From an uncultured Holdemanella sp. (GTDB taxonomy: Bacteria > Bacillota_I > Bacilli_A > Erysipelotrichales > Erysipelotrichaceae), in assembly GCA_900754615.1 (NCBI GenBank), contig CAAEDN010000067.1, positions 1-18,005 of the forward strand: a DNA stretch of 18,005 bases, read 5' to 3'. Under the pieces are notes generated by a model. That model made no database searches and was not told the DNA's origin. It saw only the letters and a list, made by a program, of their open reading frames with translations. The translations under genes and the position numbers were made by a program. Positions 1-7,039 of the stretch are shown piece by piece (positions within the stretch are counted from its first letter, which is position 1; every line of letters starts with the position of its first letter).

Positions 1-163
1 CTAATTTACAGAATATCTCCGTGATTTCATCCAAACTATATAACCTTATAGGATTTCCTTCTTTCATTTCAGGCTTATAAAGTGCAATCATTGCCATATG
101 TAATTTATTGATAATCTCAAACACTTTTTCCCTTTTATTTGTTTTATTATCTATGAGATACAT
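1..163 (-). CDS. Partial hypothetical protein, runs off left edge
   Basis: An open minus-strand frame from an ATG at 163 stays open for 54 codons to the window edge. An in-frame stop lies just upstream of the ATG, so this would be the amino end of a protein. The peptide is hydrophilic and mixed helical, with no motif I recognise. There is no clear Shine-Dalgarno sequence before the ATG, so it may instead be a remnant. The full reading frame is outside the window. Confidence 0.3.
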   Translation of the reverse strand, partial: MYLIDNKTNKREKVFEIINKLHMAMIALYKPEMKEGNPIRLYSLDEITEIFCKL

Positions 164-220
164 ATCTTTTGTAGCAATAATTTATTCAATGTTTTAACAT
201 ATGTTTAGGAAGGTATTAAT

Positions 221-922
221 ACGAAAAGAATATTTACAATTATAATGATAGGCATATTACTGGTTGGATGAGCGAAAACAGATTTTTTGACGGGACACGA
301 TTGGGTACACTATGACTTTGCATGTATTGAAACTATCTATTTTGGTAAGGATGGTCACTTTTCGTATTATAGTGATGAAGGAAATCCTATGAATGACTCG
401 GATTTGTATTATCAATATTCTTATGATTCGAATAGTAAGGAAATTGATCTTTTGCCATCTGGTGATATGTCAATTCAAGTATTACGTTATGAAAAATCAA
501 GACTTCTTCTAAATATTGATGGAGATATAAAAGAATTTATTGATTCTAAAGATAAGCTCATGGATGGCGCTTATCCAAGTGATTTTGCGTATGATACTAA
601 TAATATAATGAATGGTTTTAGTTCATACCTGGCAATTCTTGATAAGGATGGTTCTCAAATTATTACTGCTCTTGCAAATTATGATGGTGATGATCCAGAA
701 TTTAAAGAGTATGAGCTATCAGAAACACTAGTAGATACTCCAGAATTCTATTTGTGGACTTATAATGTGGATCAATCTGATGTTGAGTCAAACTATGTTA
801 AATTGACGGAAAGCCAAACTATTAACATAATCAAAAATGGAAGTGCCATTGGATTTGTATGGTACAACGAATCTGCGAAGATTACTAAAATTGTCTTTTT
901 TTCAAGTTCAATTATAGAATAA
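221..922 (+). pseudogene. Lipoprotein pseudogene (start codon and lipobox Cys codon both lost)
   Basis: A strong Shine-Dalgarno sequence (AGGAAGG, 207-213) is followed after 7 nt by ACG instead of ATG, then codons for a typical lipoprotein signal: TKRIFTIIMIGILLVG. The next codon, where the +1 lipobox cysteine should be (L-V-G-C), is TGA at 269-271. After it the frame is open without interruption to the stop at 920-922 (about 216 codons), giving an acidic, Asp/Tyr-rich extracytoplasmic-type domain. The only remaining start candidates are internal, such as TTG at 287, and lack the signal peptide. One base change at each site explains both lesions. The mature part shows no family I can name. 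It lies upstream of another lipoprotein gene of similar size, but the two do not look clearly related. The clean downstream frame suggests recent inactivation. Confidence 0.72.
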
Positions 923-1152
923 TTTATAAATTATATGAACAAATTTCTCGATATATTAAGTAAATCCATGAATTAGAGAAACAAAATCGTCCGATGTTAC
1001 ATCTGTGTAGAGATGTACCTTGCCAATCACGATGTTGATCAAAACAAGTCATTTTCTCAAACAAAAACATTTCTTTTTGCATTCAGGTCGAAGATTTATC
1101 CGTATTCCAATCAGTCGATATTATATACTTGAGTAAAAGAGGCATGAAAATT

Positions 1153-1815
1153 ATGAGAAACAAATTAATGATAGCCATTCTTTCAGCAACTTTGGTGTTA
1201 TCAGGATGTGCATGTACAAACATCAAAGAAAAGAAAGATGAAACAATGGTTCACAATAAGAAAGAAAAAAAAGAAGTGAAACAAGAAGTCGCCAATCTTC
1301 CTGAAGAAGCTGAAACTAAAACCACTGTTGATTCGGGTATATCAACGTTATATACAGACGAGGAGCTTTTAGCCTATGCGAATAATCATATTAATAATTT
1401 TTGGCATGTTTACTATTGTTTTATGGCAGGTACATTCTTTGAGGGTACTGGAGATTTTGGCAACACGTTGATTACGGATCCAAATATCCATTCTTTACAG
1501 GATGTAGAAAATGTCTGGTATCAATACTTTTCAAGGAAATACCCTATCCCATATATGGATCTAAATACAAATATCTATAAAGAGGTTCCTTTCTGGGAAG
1601 AAAATGGACAAGTTTATGAACGTTATCGCATTGATGGAATACCATATGTTTCTTTCTTTTTTGACCATATTACGCAAAAGACTGACGATGAGGTATGGTT
1701 TGCATATTATTGCAAAGGACCAGATGGTTCAATTAGCGATACTCAACAACAATGGTCGTTTGTTTACAAGGATGGACAACTAAAATACGGAACTATCGTT
1801 AGAAACAATCAGTAG
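1153..1815 (+). CDS. Lipoprotein of unknown function
   Basis: A 220-residue protein starting MRNKLMIAILSATLVLSGC: a basic amino end, a hydrophobic stretch and the lipobox L-S-G-C with lipidated Cys at residue 19. It is therefore exported and anchored to the outer face of the membrane. A Lys/Glu-rich linker follows (residues about 25-50), then a globular region rich in Trp, Tyr and Phe. I chose the ATG at 1153 because AAAAGAGG (1135-1142) sits 10 nt upstream; the ATG at 1144 and TTG at 1129 are too close to or overlap that site. A possible -10 (TATACT, 1124-1129) lies just upstream. An intrinsic terminator follows the stop directly, so the gene is monocistronic. I recognise no domain family. 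Confidence 0.8.
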   Translation: MRNKLMIAILSATLVLSGCACTNIKEKKDETMVHNKKEKKEVKQEVANLPEEAETKTTVDSGISTLYTDEELLAYANNHINNFWHVYYCFMAGTFFEGTGDFGNTLITDPNIHSLQDVENVWYQYFSRKYPIPYMDLNTNIYKEVPFWEENGQVYERYRIDGIPYVSFFFDHITQKTDDEVWFAYYCKGPDGSISDTQQQWSFVYKDGQLKYGTIVRNNQ

Positions 1816-1836
1816 AGGCTCGAAAGAGTCTTTTTT
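1814..1836 (+). terminator. Intrinsic terminator of the lipoprotein gene
   Basis: The stem AGGCTC/GAGTCT (one G-T pair), with a GAAA tetraloop at 1822-1825, is followed by six T at 1831-1836. It begins at the stop codon. Confidence 0.75.
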
Positions 1837-1867
1837 GTTTATTGACTCGAATTTTAGTCCGTATTTG

Positions 1868-1920
1868 GCACTTTTATGCTAGCATAAGCACTTAAAATAA
1901 TCATTTGATGACAAAAGTGC
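1868..1920. repeat. Nested palindrome upstream of the RHH operon
   Basis: A perfect 14-bp palindrome, TTATGCTAGCATAA (1874-1887), is flanked on both sides by the direct repeat GCACTT (1868-1873 and 1888-1893). The outer GCACTTTT (1868-1875) also forms an inverted repeat with AAAAGTGC (1913-1920). No T-run follows, so it is not an ordinary terminator. It lies about 35 bp upstream of the -10 of an operon encoding a ribbon-helix-helix regulator, so an operator or another protein-binding dyad is plausible. Confidence 0.6.
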
Positions 1921-1952
1921 TATATTTCAAAGCTACAATTTGCTACACGTTA

Positions 1953-1961
1953 TGTTATAAT
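1953..1961 (+). promoter_or_regulatory. Extended -10 promoter of the RHH operon
   Basis: TGTTATAAT is a consensus extended -10 element (TG-n-TATAAT, hexamer 1956-1961). No good -35 is visible at 17 bp, which is acceptable for extended -10 promoters. Transcription would start near 1968, about 36 nt before the first ORF. Confidence 0.6.
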
Positions 1962-2003
1962 ATATGAAAGCCTTTACACGTCTTTAAAAGAGCTTAATCT
2001 CTG

Positions 2004-2177
2004 ATGTACAAGCTGGAATTGAAGCTATTAAAAGAAGAATCTAAGATTGCCATCCTCTGTTTTGACGAGAATAATCAAACTATCAAGTATAAGTTTAGAT
2101 GTTTAGATGCTGTTCCACACGTAATGGAAGGCACTTTAATTGAAAAGCTTGATGAATTATTCGGAGGTAACAAATAA
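2004..2177 (+). CDS. Small protein (57 aa), first gene of RHH operon
   Basis: An ORF of 57 codons from ATG 2004 (MYKLELKLLKEESKIAIL...), with an in-frame stop upstream at 1995. AAAAGAG at 1986-1992 is a weak, rather distant ribosome site. The protein is small and charged, with beta-strand-like alternation, and has no signal peptide or membrane segment. Its stop codon overlaps the start of the next gene (TAATG at 2175-2179), so the two are translationally coupled. Small ORFs coupled to RHH regulators are common on plasmids and integrative elements. I do not recognise the family. Confidence 0.6.
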   Translation: MYKLELKLLKEESKIAILCFDENNQTIKYKFRCLDAVPHVMEGTLIEKLDELFGGNK

Positions 2178-2338
2178 TGCCTAAACCAAAGAAAGACTGG
2201 AAAGCTCTGAACATCAAAATACAGAGTGAAGTATATGAGGCACTTGAAAAGTATTGTGAAGACACAGGTCAAAGCAAGACCGTAGTTGTTGAATATATTT
2301 TGAGTAAAGCTTTTAAAGAGTATAAAGAAAGTAAATAA
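2177..2338 (+). CDS. Ribbon-helix-helix (CopG/Arc-like) DNA-binding protein, 53 aa
   Basis: A 53-residue protein with the RHH layout: a basic amino end (MPKPKKDWKA), a short beta strand with alternating residues (LNIKI, residues 11-15), helix 1 (SEVYEALEKYCEDTG), then a turn and helix 2 (SKTVVVEYILSKAFKEY). RHH proteins dimerise and insert the paired beta strand into the DNA major groove; small ones such as plasmid CopG repress their own operons. The start is supported by GGAGG at 2163-2167, 9 nt upstream, and by overlap with the preceding stop. The nested palindrome at 1868-1920 is a candidate operator (inference). The family is highly likely; the target is unknown. Confidence 0.8.
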   Translation: MPKPKKDWKALNIKIQSEVYEALEKYCEDTGQSKTVVVEYILSKAFKEYKESK

Positions 2339-2354
2339 GAAAGAAGATGTTGTT

Positions 2355-3170
2355 ATGAAAAAGTACTTTGCACTACTGTTATCGTTTGTTTTAGCATTTG
2401 GCTTAACAGCCTGTTCAGATGCTGAAACTGAGAAAGCTAAATCTTCATTTAAAGAAACAGCTTCAATCGTTGAGAAGAACAATGAAACTATCAACAAGGA
2501 TGTTAAAGCCTTGCAGAAACTAACAAAATCCAAGGTTAAGCCTTTAGATGATGCGGTGTTAAAAACAGCAAGAGAAACTATCAGCCAAGCAAAACAACAA
2601 ATCGTTGAAGTTCCTGAATGCCCTTCTAAGAAAGAAGATATTAAAAAAGCCAACAAAAATTTTGAAAAGAAAGCGGATAAAACTGAAATCATTCAAGCTT
2701 TAACAGATTCTAAAAAAGCAATGAAAGATAGTATTGCTCAACGTAAGCAAGTTACAAATCCATCTGAATCCTTTGTTTTAGAAAGATTGAACGGAATTTC
2801 AAATGTATCACAAGCATTGGCTGTTAATGAAGAAAACGACGTCAACGGCATGCTTCATAAAGCTGGTGGATACACTTCCGCTATTTTCTTCACGTCAAAT
2901 TTAGTAGACACTGCTGCAAACTACATTGAAGATGGTGATTCTATCGAAAAAGGTACAGACGGTGGCGGATGTATCGAAGTCTTTGAAACTGAAGAAGATG
3001 CTCAAAAACGTGACACATACTTGTCTGCTTTCGATGGCGGAGGAATGTTATGTAGTGGATCACATAAAGTTGTTGGTACTGTAATCATTCGTACATCTAA
3101 CTATCTAACAGCCACACAACAAAATGATATTACAACAAATATCATGAACAGCTTAATTGCTTTGAAATAA
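2355..3170 (+). CDS. Lipoprotein with helical domain, unknown function
   Basis: A 271-residue protein with signal peptide MKKYFALLLSFVLAFGLTAC; the lipobox L-T-A-C puts the lipidated Cys at residue 20. Residues about 25-150 are Lys/Glu/Asp-rich and predicted helical or coiled-coil. The carboxyl part (about 155-271) is a compact domain with Gly-rich turns (DGGGC, DGGGM), two cysteines and a beta-rich end. The start lies 16 nt after the RHH stop, with only a weak AAGAAAG ribosome site, so it is probably cotranscribed with the two small genes. A strong terminator follows. I cannot name the family. The context (RHH regulator, small ORF, lipoprotein) resembles cargo of a plasmid or integrative element, but that is inference. 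Confidence 0.8.
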   Translation: MKKYFALLLSFVLAFGLTACSDAETEKAKSSFKETASIVEKNNETINKDVKALQKLTKSKVKPLDDAVLKTARETISQAKQQIVEVPECPSKKEDIKKANKNFEKKADKTEIIQALTDSKKAMKDSIAQRKQVTNPSESFVLERLNGISNVSQALAVNEENDVNGMLHKAGGYTSAIFFTSNLVDTAANYIEDGDSIEKGTDGGGCIEVFETEEDAQKRDTYLSAFDGGGMLCSGSHKVVGTVIIRTSNYLTATQQNDITTNIMNSLIALK

Positions 3171-3181
3171 TTGACTACTAT

Positions 3182-3216
3182 AGGGCTGAATCAAATAATG
3201 CTTTCAGTCCTTTTTT
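3182..3216 (+). terminator. Intrinsic terminator of the RHH-lipoprotein operon
   Basis: The stem AGGGCTGAA (3182-3190) with TTCAGTCCT (3203-3211) has 9 pairs including one G-T, followed by six T. Confidence 0.85.
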
Positions 3217-3493
3217 GTATTCTCAAATGCTCTTATATCATCAAATAAACAAGCACGCTGAATCGTCTAAAGAACAATAGTTATTAAGCCTTCAACCTAT
3301 TTTCACTCATACTATATCCGTATTACGTAGTAAATAGCCTATGTTAGTTTTTCATTTATATATCATATTTACACCCATAGTTGAATTTTTATTATTATGT
3401 ATAATATAGCTTTATATAAGGGTGTTTCATAGATTTTAAATTTCTTATAATAATCTATTAACTTGATTTTCTACAAATATATTTCATGTTATA
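3217..3493. other. Intergenic region without a recognisable gene
   Basis: Very AT-rich, with many stops in all frames. The only structure noted is a spaced inverted repeat, ACACCC (3371-3376) and GGGTGT (3420-3425), with an AT-rich interior. I see no coding potential. Confidence 0.5.
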
Positions 3494-3523
3494 TTGTGAA
3501 AATGATTCGAAAAATGTTATAAT
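3494..3523 (+). promoter_or_regulatory. Promoter in front of the putative small RNA
   Basis: TTGTGA (3494-3499), an 18-bp spacer, and TATAAT (3518-3523) preceded by TG at 3515-3516 (extended -10). No ORF with a start codon follows before the hairpin-plus-T-run at 3583-3627, so the promoter appears to serve a short RNA. Confidence 0.6.
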
Positions 3524-3529
3524 TCAGTA

Positions 3530-3628
3530 GCTGGATAAATAATTTATACTCAACAAAACGCTTATCCAGTTTTCCTATTTCTAAGCTGAACTATTTAACC
3601 TCATCCTATAGTTCAGCTTTTCTTTTTG
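3530..3628 (+). ncRNA. Putative two-hairpin small RNA
   Basis: Starting about 7 nt after a near-consensus promoter, the sequence folds into two stem-loops. Hairpin 1 pairs CTGGATAA (3531-3538) with TTATCCAG (3562-3569). Hairpin 2 pairs AGCTGAACTAT (3584-3594) with ATAGTTCAGCT (3608-3618), an 11-bp perfect stem followed by a T-rich tail to 3627. There is no ATG inside. The predicted RNA is about 98 nt. The second hairpin is a typical intrinsic terminator. Alternatively this could be the leader of the cardiolipin synthase gene ending in an attenuator, or two unrelated terminators. No known RNA family is recognised. Confidence 0.5.
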
Positions 3629-3709
3629 TTTAAAATTGGAAATTAAATTCAATTAATGATATAGTACTCTATGCAAATATGGATGAAAGGTCGCTATTAG
3701 GTTAATTAT

Positions 3710-5230
3710 ATGAAAAGTAAAATTTGGTTAGGTCGTATTATTCCCTTGGTGCTTATTGTTTTAGGAGAAGTATGCTTATATACATTTTTATTTAAATGGC
3801 TTACGTCATCCTTTGTATTCGTTGAAGTTTTTCTACATATTCTATCTATTTTAATTGTTTTGAATATTGTACGTACCAGTCGACATTTATCAAGTGATTT
3901 AATGTGGATCATATTGATTATGTTGTTTCCTGTCTTTGGTACTTTTGTATATGTATTGATGCTTTTAAGTTTATTATTTGGTAAAACATTTCGTAATATC
4001 ATAATCGAGCAAAAGAAAGCAGCCAGTTACTATGTACAAGACGAAGCAATCATCGATGAAATTCGTATGGAGAATCCCGACTATGTTTCACATTTGGCAT
4101 TTCTTCAAAAGGAAGGATTTCCCTTCTATCGAAATACAGATTTTAAGTACTATGCACCATGTGAAGCTGGATTTGAAACGATGCTTGAAGAACTTAGTAA
4201 AGCTGAAAAATATATATTTATGGAATATTTTATCATTGAAGAAGGAATTATGTTTAATTCTATCCTTTCCATTCTAGAAGATAAAGTAAAACAAGGCGTT
4301 GAAGTCCGTGTTATGTATGATGACATGGGCTCATTAGGAACACTTCCTGCTTCTTATGCGAAACAATTAGAGAAAAAAGGAATCAAAGCTGTTTCTTTTA
4401 ATCGTGTATCCCCCATTATTAACACAATCATGAATCATAGGGATCATAGAAAGATATTAGTCATCGATGGTAAAGTTGCCTTTAGTGGAGGTGCTAATCT
4501 TGCTGATGAATATATCAACAAAAAAGTAAAATACGGGCATTGGATGGACAATATCATTTGTATCAAAGGAAAAGCCGTATGGTCATATCTTGTCATGTTT
4601 TTGACAAATTGGAATGCTTTACGTCACGAAGACTTTGACTATTCTGTATTTAAGTGCTCAGATTCAGTTGATGAATCGAGTTATGATGGTTATATTGCGC
4701 CTTATGCAGAAACTCCATTGGATCAAGAATTAACAGGTCAATCTGTTTATGAAGATTTACTCAACAGTGCCAATGAATATGTATATATTATGACTCCATA
4801 TTTGATTATTGACTCTGAAATGGTCAACACATTGATTCATACCGCAAAAAAAGGTGTAGATGTACGTATCATTATGCCAGGTATCGCTGATAAACAAATT
4901 GTACACGATATAGGTACTACATATTATGCACAATTGATTCAGGGCGGTGTTAAAATATATGAATATAAACCTGGATTTGTCCATTCAAAAGTCTTTATTT
5001 CTGATGATATCTATGCGACTGTTGGAACGATTAATTTGGACTACAGATCTCTTTATCTTCATTTTGAAAATGGTACATTATTATATAAATCTAAGAAGAT
5101 CATGGATGTGAAACAAAACTTTTTTAATACATTATCACAATGCAAAAAAATTCAAATGGAAGATACACATGTCAATATAGTTAAAGGTTTATTCTTAAGT
5201 GTTATTCGTATTTTTTCTCCACTCATGTAA
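3710..5230 (+). CDS. cls: Cardiolipin synthase (phospholipase D family)
   Basis: A membrane enzyme that condenses two phosphatidylglycerols into cardiolipin plus glycerol. The 506-residue length is normal for the bacterial ClsA type. Hydrophobic segments at about 8-30, 34-55 and 63-92 form the PLDc_N-like membrane anchor. Two catalytic H-x-K-x4-D (HKD) motifs are visible: H246-R-K248 with D253 and downstream SGGANLADEY, and H425-S-K427 with D432 and downstream GTINLDYRS. Both are intact, so the enzyme should be active. The start ATG 3710 follows a weak TTAGG site. The gene stands alone, behind the putative small RNA and before its own terminator. The family call is firm; which cardiolipin synthase paralogue it is cannot be told from the window. 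Confidence 0.95.
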   Translation: MKSKIWLGRIIPLVLIVLGEVCLYTFLFKWLTSSFVFVEVFLHILSILIVLNIVRTSRHLSSDLMWIILIMLFPVFGTFVYVLMLLSLLFGKTFRNIIIEQKKAASYYVQDEAIIDEIRMENPDYVSHLAFLQKEGFPFYRNTDFKYYAPCEAGFETMLEELSKAEKYIFMEYFIIEEGIMFNSILSILEDKVKQGVEVRVMYDDMGSLGTLPASYAKQLEKKGIKAVSFNRVSPIINTIMNHRDHRKILVIDGKVAFSGGANLADEYINKKVKYGHWMDNIICIKGKAVWSYLVMFLTNWNALRHEDFDYSVFKCSDSVDESSYDGYIAPYAETPLDQELTGQSVYEDLLNSANEYVYIMTPYLIIDSEMVNTLIHTAKKGVDVRIIMPGIADKQIVHDIGTTYYAQLIQGGVKIYEYKPGFVHSKVFISDDIYATVGTINLDYRSLYLHFENGTLLYKSKKIMDVKQNFFNTLSQCKKIQMEDTHVNIVKGLFLSVIRIFSPLM

Positions 5231-5263
5231 AAAAGTCGTAGAAACAAAATCTTCGACTTTTTC
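5229..5263. terminator. Terminator after cardiolipin synthase gene
   Basis: The stem AAAAAAGTCG (5229-5238) pairs with CGACTTTTT (5254-5262), with extra AGA/TCT pairing inside. A-rich upstream and T-rich downstream flanks allow it to work in both directions. Confidence 0.8.
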
Positions 5264-5302
5264 TTATTCTCTAACTGTTCCGGAACCAAAATCTTAATAT
5301 AT

Positions 5303-5339
5303 AAAAAAAGCAAGGTTAACTCCATGGTCAAAACCTTGC
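5303..5339 (-). terminator. Original terminator of the ROK kinase gene, stranded by the IS
   Basis: On the minus strand, GCAAGGTT (5339-5332) pairs with AACCTTGC (5317-5310), followed by seven T (5309-5303). It faces the ROK kinase gene, whose stop lies about 1.9 kb away only because the IS200/IS605 element sits between. Without the element it would lie about 33 bp past the kinase stop. Confidence 0.75.
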
Positions 5340-5390
5340 GAATTTCTTGCGATTTAGCAAGAATTATTATTTACTGTTAAAGTCAGAACG

Positions 5391-5410
5391 CTCGTGACTT
5401 TAGTCATGAG
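5391..5410 (+). repeat. Left-end subterminal hairpin of the IS element
   Basis: CTCGTGAC and GTCATGAG pair (one G-T) around a TTTA loop. An outer GTCA/TGAC pairing (5382-5385 region with 5416-5419) can extend the stem. In this family TnpA recognises such hairpins on the top strand. Confidence 0.8.
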
Positions 5411-5458
5411 ATGAATGACGTATGTAACATTTTTTCAAGAGTTTCTATACGGGAAACA

Positions 5459-5467
5459 TGTTATAAT
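5459..5467 (+). promoter_or_regulatory. Extended -10 promoter of tnpB
   Basis: TGTTATAAT is a consensus extended -10 (hexamer 5462-5467), 39 nt before the tnpB start and inside the element. The -35 region is weak. Confidence 0.55.
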
Positions 5468-5506
5468 ATATATGTAGAATACATCGTAAAAAAGGGAGAT
5501 TTCGAT

Positions 5507-7039
5507 ATGTATACAGTACACTTTCAATTGGAATTAAGTGGATCTGAGAAACGGTTTTTGTCGAAGTCTTTTTTCTATGCGAATCAGATGCATAACCAGT
5601 TGGTTCGATATGCTACAAATCGATTGAATGCTTTATTTCATGATAAAGAATATGTGGATGCACGCAAAGCTTATGGAGAAGCTGAATTTTCTAAAAAGAA
5701 AGGTTCTGAACTGTCAGCTTCTGAAAAGAAAAAGAAAAAAGAATTGTCAAATATCATGTGTATGAAACAAAAAGAGTATGATCTTACGAAGACTTCTTTG
5801 TGTAAGTTCGTATCCAAAGAACAAAAGAAATTCAAAAACTATATCAACTCTCATCAAGCACAGGCGGAAGCTGAAGCTGTATATAAGGGAGTAGAAAAGG
5901 TTCTTTTTGAGGATGGATGTCATCTTCATTATCGAAGATATAATAGTTTCGATTGTATCAAACAAAAATGTGCTGTAACAGGTGTACGTCTTTCAAGATG
6001 GGATACCATCTGTTTTATGAAGCACTATTTTAAAGTGTGTATTCCAAAGAATGAATATATCCAAAACATCCTTTCATCTGTTGATTTAAAAGAAGATGTT
6101 GTTTATTCATTTTTAAAAAGAATCGAATTCAACAGTGGATTCAAATATTATGTAGTGATCACACTTCGAGGTGATGCACCAAAACGAATTAAACTGTCAA
6201 AAGATGGCGGACATCGTACAGGTGTAGACTTTGGAACCTCTACGATTGCGACAGTCTCAAACAACGAGGTCCATCTGGAAGAACTAGCTCCAGATTCTGT
6301 AAATTATGAAAAAGAGATCCGCCACAAGCAGAATCTGGTGGATGCCTCTATGCGAAAACATAATCCCGAAAACTACAACAAGAAAGGTACAGTTAAAAAG
6401 GGAAAACATAAATGGAAAACCACAAGACGATGTAGACGTTTAAAACGCCAAGTTCGAGTTCTCTATCGAAAACAATCTGCTTACATTAAGACTTCACACC
6501 ATACTTTCATCAACAAAGTTGTTCAAAATACAAGCGAATTCATCCTTGAACCGATGAACTTCAAGGCTCTGCAAAAGAAATCAAAGAAGACAGAGCGTAA
6601 AGATGAGGCAACGGCTGTTAAACAAAAAGACGGCTCTTTTAAGATGGTGTGCAAATATAAACGTAAGAAACGCTATGGACACTCCATCAAGAACCGTTCT
6701 CCAGGTCTTATGCAGGCAGACCTGAAATCAAAAGCTACGCAGTATGGAATTCCATACTACGAAATAGATATTCATCAATATCGTGCTTCACAACTTCACC
6801 ATGATACAGGTGAATACATCAAACCTACTTTAAGTGAAAGATTTAAAACGATTGAAGGATGTAAAGTACAAAGAGATTTGTATTCTGCCTTTCTAATTTG
6901 TCATACTGACAATACATTGACTGCACCTGATTTTAAAGCCTGTCATCTTGACTTTCCACATTTTGTAAAGATGCAGGATACATTGATTCTAAACAAGAAA
7001 AAATGTGGACACACAATGAAACCATGCTTTGGATTCTAG
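5507..7039 (+). CDS. tnpB: TnpB RNA-guided nuclease, divergent, zinc-finger cysteines absent
   Basis: A 510-residue TnpB-family protein. In this family an omega RNA guides cleavage of DNA next to a short TAM, which preserves the element at its donor site. The start ATG 5507 is chosen because AAAGGGAGA (5491-5499) lies 7 nt upstream; the ATG at 5411 overlaps the left-end hairpin and the promoter. A basic helical amino domain precedes the split RuvC core. RuvC I is TGVDFGTST (D241), RuvC II is EFILEPMNF (E348) and RuvC III is VQRDLYSAF (D457), so the acidic triad looks intact. The usual CxxC...CxxC finger between RuvC II and III is missing; that stretch reads HQYRASQLHHDTGEYIKPTL. The carboxyl tail extends about 50 residues past RuvC III. 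No tnpA accompanies it. Nuclease activity is inferred, not shown. Confidence 0.88.
   Translation: MYTVHFQLELSGSEKRFLSKSFFYANQMHNQLVRYATNRLNALFHDKEYVDARKAYGEAEFSKKKGSELSASEKKKKKELSNIMCMKQKEYDLTKTSLCKFVSKEQKKFKNYINSHQAQAEAEAVYKGVEKVLFEDGCHLHYRRYNSFDCIKQKCAVTGVRLSRWDTICFMKHYFKVCIPKNEYIQNILSSVDLKEDVVYSFLKRIEFNSGFKYYVVITLRGDAPKRIKLSKDGGHRTGVDFGTSTIATVSNNEVHLEELAPDSVNYEKEIRHKQNLVDASMRKHNPENYNKKGTVKKGKHKWKTTRRCRRLKRQVRVLYRKQSAYIKTSHHTFINKVVQNTSEFILEPMNFKALQKKSKKTERKDEATAVKQKDGSFKMVCKYKRKKRYGHSIKNRSPGLMQADLKSKATQYGIPYYEIDIHQYRASQLHHDTGEYIKPTLSERFKTIEGCKVQRDLYSAFLICHTDNTLTAPDFKACHLDFPHFVKMQDTLILNKKKCGHTMKPCFGF

Noticed and set aside
998..1017. A hairpin TACATCT/AGATGTA in the 206-bp gap before the second lipoprotein, considered as an IS end or terminator.
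   Set aside because: No T-run, no partner end and no target motif; only 7 bp, so it is not reported as a feature.
2075..2692. A 205-codon minus-strand frame opposite the lipoprotein gene.
   Set aside because: It is antisense to a well-supported lipoprotein and the coupled small genes, with no ribosome site; its hydrophobic look arises from the complement of Lys/Glu codons.
3371..3425. A spaced inverted repeat ACACCC/GGGTGT with an AT-rich interior.
   Set aside because: Only 6-bp arms 43 bp apart; it could be chance and has no promoter or gene at a fitting distance.
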